From NCBI GenBank assembly GCA_963921825.1, contig OY997590.1, positions 51,725,039 to 51,789,038 of the forward strand: a DNA stretch of 64,000 nucleotides, in the 5' to 3' direction. Made by a program: the position numbers and the translations under genes. Positions 59,401-64,000 of the stretch are shown here, one piece after another; within the stretch, counting starts at the first letter, position 1, and each line of letters begins with the position of its first letter. Under the pieces are notes generated by a model. That model searched no databases. It saw nothing but the letters and a program-made list of their open reading frames with translations, and was not told where the DNA came from. Origin of the DNA: Erodium maritimum. Its lineage: Eukaryota; Streptophyta; Magnoliopsida; Geraniales; Geraniaceae.

Positions 59401-59801
59401 CAATCACAAAGACTCCTTGGTCTAAGGATACATGACAAGCTACGACACTGAATATGTTCATGACTTGATTTATGAAACATATTTAGGTCGGGTCGTCCAA
59501 TATCATGTCCCACATGATATCTATGATCAGACTCCGGAATCTCATTCCAATGACTAATATAACTAAGCCATAAAAAGTCATCTTTCATACTAGTCGCATC
59601 TAGTAAAGCTTGCTAACTAGGGACCCATCGAGTGTGATTCATCCCGATCTATGGTTTCATTTCTTTTGTGGACACAAATCAGAACACACATCGATATATT
59701 ACTCCAACACATAAGTAATATAAAGCCGCTTTACTATTATTGCTAACGATGACATATACATTTGGAGAGTTACGATTGAACTACGGGCACTAAGACTAAC
59801 A
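56442..59801 (-). repeat. 5' LTR of the Copia element (split by a solo LTR)
   Basis: On the minus strand it starts TGTTAGTCTTAGTGCCCG (59801) and ends GACCCAACA (56442). Without the nested solo LTR and its duplication it is about 1698 bases, close to the 1662 and 1657 of the two solo copies. It contains a (GT)n and a G12 run at 56729-56764. Confidence 0.88.
57262..58918 (-). mobile_element. Solo LTR of the Copia family, minus strand
   Basis: A perfect 5-bp duplication CTCCA (57257-57261 and 58919-58923) flanks 1657 bases that on the minus strand start TGTTAGTCTTGGTACCCG and end GAGATCCAACA. It is nested in an LTR of the same family and in the same orientation. Outside it, the host LTR sequence resumes without loss (TACATACTCCA then GTGTGACCC). 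Confidence 0.92.
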
Positions 59802-60161
59802 TATTTTCTATTCAAAAACATAAAAAGACTATAATACCCCTCATTCACCCTCAAATTTTCAAAACTCTACTATTAGTTTTCATTTTATTTATTTATTTAA
59901 TACAAACAAGCTTTATTATTAAAAAATCAAATTTAAAATTTAAAAAATAAGTTTTATTTTTCATATATTTTAACTATAAAAAATAATTTTTTTATATTTA
60001 AAAATCATTAGTTTCTATTTTTAAAATTCAGTTTACTTTTTTTTCCTTTATTCGATTTTGTAATCATTAGTTTTTATTCATTGATTTATTTTCATTAATT
60101 TTGGCCGAAAAGAACTATACGAAATTGAAATTCACCATCATACATTGCCATCCACATCCGT
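59802..60161. other. AT-rich intergenic DNA
   Basis: Low-complexity A/T-rich sequence between the Copia LTR and the hAT element. No gene or repeat end recognised. Confidence 0.4.
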
Positions 60162-60712
60162 TAGGGGTGTACATGGACGGATATCCTCCCATTGGAAGGG
60201 ATTTTCATCGCCCACGTGGAAGTGGATTATAATTTTTGTGATCCACGACCCGCCTATGATAAATGAACATTTGGCATATTTCAACGTAAAATATACGGGT
60301 GGATCGGATAAAATCCGCTTGATCCATAAACTATAATCAAAATCAATGAAAATTATTCTTAGAAAAAAATAATACCATTTTTTTATTCAAGCAATTTTCC
60401 GTCACCTAGTTACAATATAAAAATAGTACACATTATTTTATTACAAAAATATTGATTTCACAAATGTAGTTTGGGCGACTGATGATGACTTTTGTAGTAT
60501 GGTTAGTCAAACTCTATGTATTAAACTGAGCTTAGTACCATGTGCGGGTGAGTGAACCATCCACAGATATATCTAGCATAATCCGTAATCTGTCCATATT
60601 GTTGCAGATCAATAAATTTTGATCCACCATCCATCCATCTATATGCAGATGAATGACGGACCAGGCGGATAAGCGGGTGGAGCGGAATATCGAGTGTTTT
60701 TGCACACCCCTA
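60162..60712. mobile_element. Non-autonomous hAT element, 551 bp
   Basis: Ends TAGGGGTGTACA and, read inward from the right, TAGGGGTGTGCA are the common plant hAT inverted repeats. The flanking octamers ACATCCGT (60154-60161) and ACATCGGA (60713-60720) agree at 6 of 8 positions, consistent with an old 8-bp duplication. Subterminal repeats with GGCGGAT or TGGACGGAT are present. No coding capacity. Confidence 0.75.
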
Positions 60713-61400
60713 ACATCGGACGATTTATTAAAAAGGCCTTCTGAGGCTAATTTATTGCAAAAAAAAACCTTCACATGTTATATGTTTTGTAAAAAGACCT
60801 CCACTTTATGTTTTCCAATATTACCCTTTTGTAATATTAGAAAAAAAAACCCTAAATCTCAGCCCCCCCTTTTCGCACCCAGAAAACAGCCGGCCGACGA
60901 CCTCCATATCCAAAAAAAATTCCGGCGTCCACCACGTTCCCCGTCGCCGTCCAACACCGTCCAAAGCCCATTGAGTCCATTTAAGCAATCCTCAAAGTAA
61001 GGTAAGCTTGATTTCATCCTAAATTTGAAGCTAGTGAATTTCAGTTTTAGGTTTGAGTAGATCTTCGAATGTAGGAGTGGAAAAACGATAAGTTATGGTT
61101 TAATGTGTGTGTAAACTTAGTGAAATAAACAAATGGTAGAATTGGGTGGAATATATTAGTATGTCGTAGGTTTTGTGAAGTTTCTGAAATGGTGAACCAG
61201 TAGGGCTGATCGACCTCGGATGGGGAAGAAGAGCTGACCGATCGGTCTCGTATGCACGTGAATATATACGAGCCGGACGGCTGATATGCCAATCGATCGG
61301 GTGACCGATCGGATGGGTTATTTGCGGGAGGCTAATTGCATATACTAAATCATACTCGATTAGTACAATATGTCCTTATGGGGTTGTAATTGTTACAAGA
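60713..61400 (+). other. Region upstream of the MuDR transposase gene
   Basis: Likely the 5' non-coding part of the MuDR element, but the terminal repeat cannot be fixed because the other end is outside the window. It has A-rich runs at 60758-60768 and 60839-60850, CCGGCCGACGACC-type GC-rich sequence near 60890, and repeated CCGATCGG at about 61235-61310. Confidence 0.4.
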
Positions 61401-63842
61401 ATGGGAGAAATTTTAGTCTATGCTACTTACGGTGGGGAATATAAGCTAGTGGATGGGAAGTATGATTGGATATCAACAACAAACAATGGTTGTGTTAGCC
61501 TTATTGTGGATGATAATACAACGCTGAAGAAAGTGAAGGAGCGCCTGTATTCCGAAATTGGGGTGAATGAAAGGGAGATAGAACTGAAACTTAGTTTTGT
61601 AGTTGTTATGCCCAATTTTGTAGGAGTTATCCCAGTAGAGAAAATATACGATGATTTCACTCTTCGGGGTTTTGTACTGGAGAACAAAATTATAGGTACC
61701 AGAACCGTGTTACGTCTAGAGCTGAGCAAGAAAGATACAGTTTGTGGGGAAGATGATACTGTTGAACATGGGGTCAAAAATGTACCGGAAGCTGTTGCAT
61801 ATGAGTATGATGAACATGACAATGAGGGGCATGACGCTTATTTTGAAGTTGGTATTTGTAGTGTTGCAGGTAATCCAAATAATGTAGATAACCTAGTTAT
61901 TCGGCGGAGAGAACGTGATACGGAAGTACAAGCATCATCTCCTACGCCACCATCGGTAAGCTTGGACAATATCGAGGAGAACCGTGAAATGGTGGAGTAT
62001 GTTCATAGAAATGAGGAGTTTCCTGCGGATTCGGTGGATCCAGAACAAAGCACTGTCGGTTTTAGGGATGGGTCAAGTTTAGTAGTTGGTAAAGAGTTTC
62101 CGAACAAGAGGGCATTGATGAGTTATCTGAAAGACATTTCAATTAAGGGTGATTTTCGGATAAAACGTGATAGATCTTCAAAGACTTTATACATTACAAA
62201 ATGTGCCGGTGCTACTTGTAGGTGGAGAGTGCGTGCAGCAAAAGATCGCGGATCCCGTGAAACATTCTCCATTAGAACGTATGAGTCTTTACATACTTGT
62301 TTGTTTAGTGAACGGAACTCCCGAAAAGGTAAATTGACTACGTAAGAGATTGCGTGTAGGTTGGTAAAAGAAAATTGTGAAGTAGAATATATTCCCAAAC
62401 CACGTGCCATTCAAAACAAGTTGGAGTTGGACCAGATGGGCTTTTATAAATACTGGCAATGTTGGAGGGCAAGAACACTGGCAATGATTAAACTTGTAGG
62501 GGACCCAGCTTCAAGTTATGGATTACTCCCTGTTTATTTGCAGCGGGTTCGGAAGATGAATGCAGGTGTGGTAACTCATTTGTAGGTGGATGCGGAGAGT
62601 AGATTTAAATATGTTTTCGTAGCATATCGGCCATGCATTGAGGGTTTTAACTATGCCTTGAGAAAAGTGATCTTAGTAGATGATACGTGGTTGAAGACAA
62701 AGTATAAAGGGGTACTGATAATTGCAAGCGGGGAAGATGGTAATGGTCACCAATATCTTGTGGCTTGGGCTGTAGTTGACTCAGAGAACAACGAATCATG
62801 GAAATAGTTCTTCCAAAAGTTGAGGTCGGAGATCCCGGATGGGGACGACTTGGTTATCCTTTCGGATAGACATGTAAGTATCGGCAATGCAGTGTCGACC
62901 GTCTACCCAGAAGCCCAACATGGGCATTGTAGGTGGCATCTGACCCAAAATGTGAGAGACAAGGTAGGGGCTAAGGAAAAAAACAGATTATCGAAGTTGT
63001 TTCAAGAAGTTGCTGATGCGTACACAATGGAGAGGTTCTATGACAAGTACGAGCAACTGAAAGAAATGTACCCGAAGGCGACGGAATATCTGGAGGAGAC
63101 AACCATACAACGTTGTCAATGGGCAAGATCTCACTTCGTAGGGTCGCGGTACAATATAATGACAACGAACGGGGTTGAGTCTATCAACAATGTAATAAGA
63201 GAAGCGAGAAAGCTGCCTGTTATAAAGTTGTTGAACAGGATGCAGGAAAGGGTTACTGAATGCTTCATGCAACGTCTGGATGTGATGAACAAGATACCGA
63301 ACTCCCATACCGTAACTCCAAAGGTAGAGAAAATCATGTCTGCAAGCAACAAGCTAGTCTCGCAGATGTAGATAACACCACTGAACACACACGACGAGTA
63401 TCAGGTGAGGGCTGAACATAATGACGTATTGGTTCATTTGGGGATGAGGCAATGCAGTTGCCGGGAGTTTGACATAGACAGAATTCCTTGTGCCCATGCC
63501 CTAGCGTGTTGTGAGCATGCCAATATAGATCTGTATGACTTGTGCTCGAACTATTACACGCTACAAAAATGAGCTGAAGCATATTCTGGGACTGTGTACC
63601 CAGTGTCCCGTGCAGAAGAGTGGAATATTGATGAACTTGATCGTGAAGTTCTTATCGATGTTCTTCCTCTAGACTATGAAGCGAAACGCAGGAGACTGTA
63701 GGAAAGAAGAATTCCTTCAGGAGGTGAGGTTCAACGAGCGACTCAAGCGGCTCCAAAGAGTCCCAGGAAATGTGGACATTGTGCTACTGTGGGTCACAAC
63801 AGATGAACATGTCCTTCGCTTCGATCTGCATCTAATGTTTAG
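61401..63842 (+). pseudogene. MuDR-type (MULE) transposase, frame intact but seven internal stops
   Basis: One frame of 813 codons runs from ATG 61401 to the stop at 63840-63842 with no frameshift. Internal stops are at 62343 (TAA), 62583, 62805, 63369 (TAG), 63570 (TGA), 63699 (TAG) and 63804 (TGA). Domains: a PB1-like N-terminus (about 1-110); an acidic linker; the MuDR DNA-binding domain (about 229-305: GKEFPNKRALMSYL, CAGATCRWRVRAAKD, SLHTC); the MULE DDE domain with VDDTWLKTKYKG (Asp near 427) and LSDRH (Asp 489), HCRWHL and TTNGVESINNV; a SWIM zinc finger CSCREFDIDRIPCAHALACC (from 685); and a CCHC knuckle CGHCATVGHNR-stop-TC (from 791). A full-length but silenced transposase. A domesticated FAR1/MUG-like gene is unlikely because of the stops. 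Confidence 0.9.
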
Positions 63843-64000
63843 GGTAGGTATGTTTCCATTTATGATAGACAGTGTGTATTTATTTATTCCTGAATATGGT
63901 ACTATTTGCTGAGTATACTTTGTTTGAATTGCATGTGTTGAATGCATTTCCATTTCCATTACATGTGAGGAATGCATTTATGTTTGGGATATGATAGTGG
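63843..64000 (+). other. 3' non-coding DNA after the MuDR transposase
   Basis: AT-rich, with the repeated words TTGCATGTGTTGAATGCATT and TTACATGTGAGGAATGCATT at about 63930-63980. The element's right terminal repeat is not reached. Confidence 0.4.

Larger units (their letters stand above)
44559..59801 (-). mobile_element. Ty1/Copia-type element, gag/pol largely deleted, carrying six nested insertions
   Basis: The minus-strand order is: 5' LTR 59801-56442, primer site 56441-56423, leader, start of gag (47809-47590), then a direct joint into a truncated 3' LTR (47590-44559). Nested insertions are a minus solo LTR (57262-58918), a Mutator-like element (47815-54893) holding a solo LTR and a LINE, and a plus solo LTR (44857-46518). 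A possible target duplication is TATTT (59802-59806 and 44555-44559, one T being shared with the LTR end). The gag sequence is of the UBN2/Retrotran_gag kind found in plant Copia elements. Almost all of gag-pol and the first 320 or so bases of the 3' LTR are deleted. Confidence 0.8.

Noticed and set aside
44559-59801. Several tandemly duplicated host segments
   Set aside because: The repeated blocks near 45100, 47300, 58400 and 59300 are copies of one Copia LTR with proper ends and 5-bp duplications.
61401-63842. Domesticated FAR1/MUSTANG-type host gene
   Set aside because: Seven internal stops, including one within the CCHC knuckle, rule out a functional full-length host gene.

Overview
This window reads as nuclear DNA of a flowering plant. 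The evidence is an Athila-like Ty3/gypsy element with a tRNA-Asp-type primer site, several plant L1-type LINEs, Copia LTRs with an initiator-Met-type primer site, MuDR, hAT and PIF/Harbinger transposons, and one host gene with GT-AG introns of the plant DUF1639 family. The species cannot be named from the sequence. I saw no bacterial, organellar or CRISPR signal, and no tRNA or rRNA gene.

Layout. 1-874: 3' end of a PIF/Harbinger transposon. 1156-22274: two minus-strand L1 LINEs lying side by side. LINE-1 (1172-15514) carries an Athila-like element (1405-11734, target duplication TACAG), whose gag is itself interrupted by a solo LTR (3797-6730). LINE-2 (15541-22258) is nearly full length. 22738-35601: a run of older LINE remnants with a GC-rich foldback element inside a (TA)n tract. 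36415-37207: a non-autonomous Mutator-like element holding a hAT element. 37529-39050: the only convincing host gene, DUF1639, followed by a small Harbinger MITE. 40680-43411: a solo LTR on the minus strand. 44559-59801: a decayed minus-strand Copia element. Its two LTRs each took a further solo LTR of the same family. Its gag start codon region took a Mutator-like element, which took a solo LTR, which took a LINE. 60162-60712: a hAT element. 61401-63842: a MuDR transposase gene, frame preserved but with seven internal stops.

There is no operon-like cooperation here. The content is almost wholly transposons. The value of the window is that target-site duplications at most junctions allow the order of insertion to be reconstructed base by base. 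No LINE, LTR element or transposon in the window looks autonomous now. Many premature stops are of the kind made by C-to-T change, which fits methylated, silenced elements.

The most unusual material is a family of long solo LTRs starting TGTCACGCCCC. Three copies are present, each with its own tandem-repeat array at the same internal place, and two of them share arrays of dyad-symmetric motifs.
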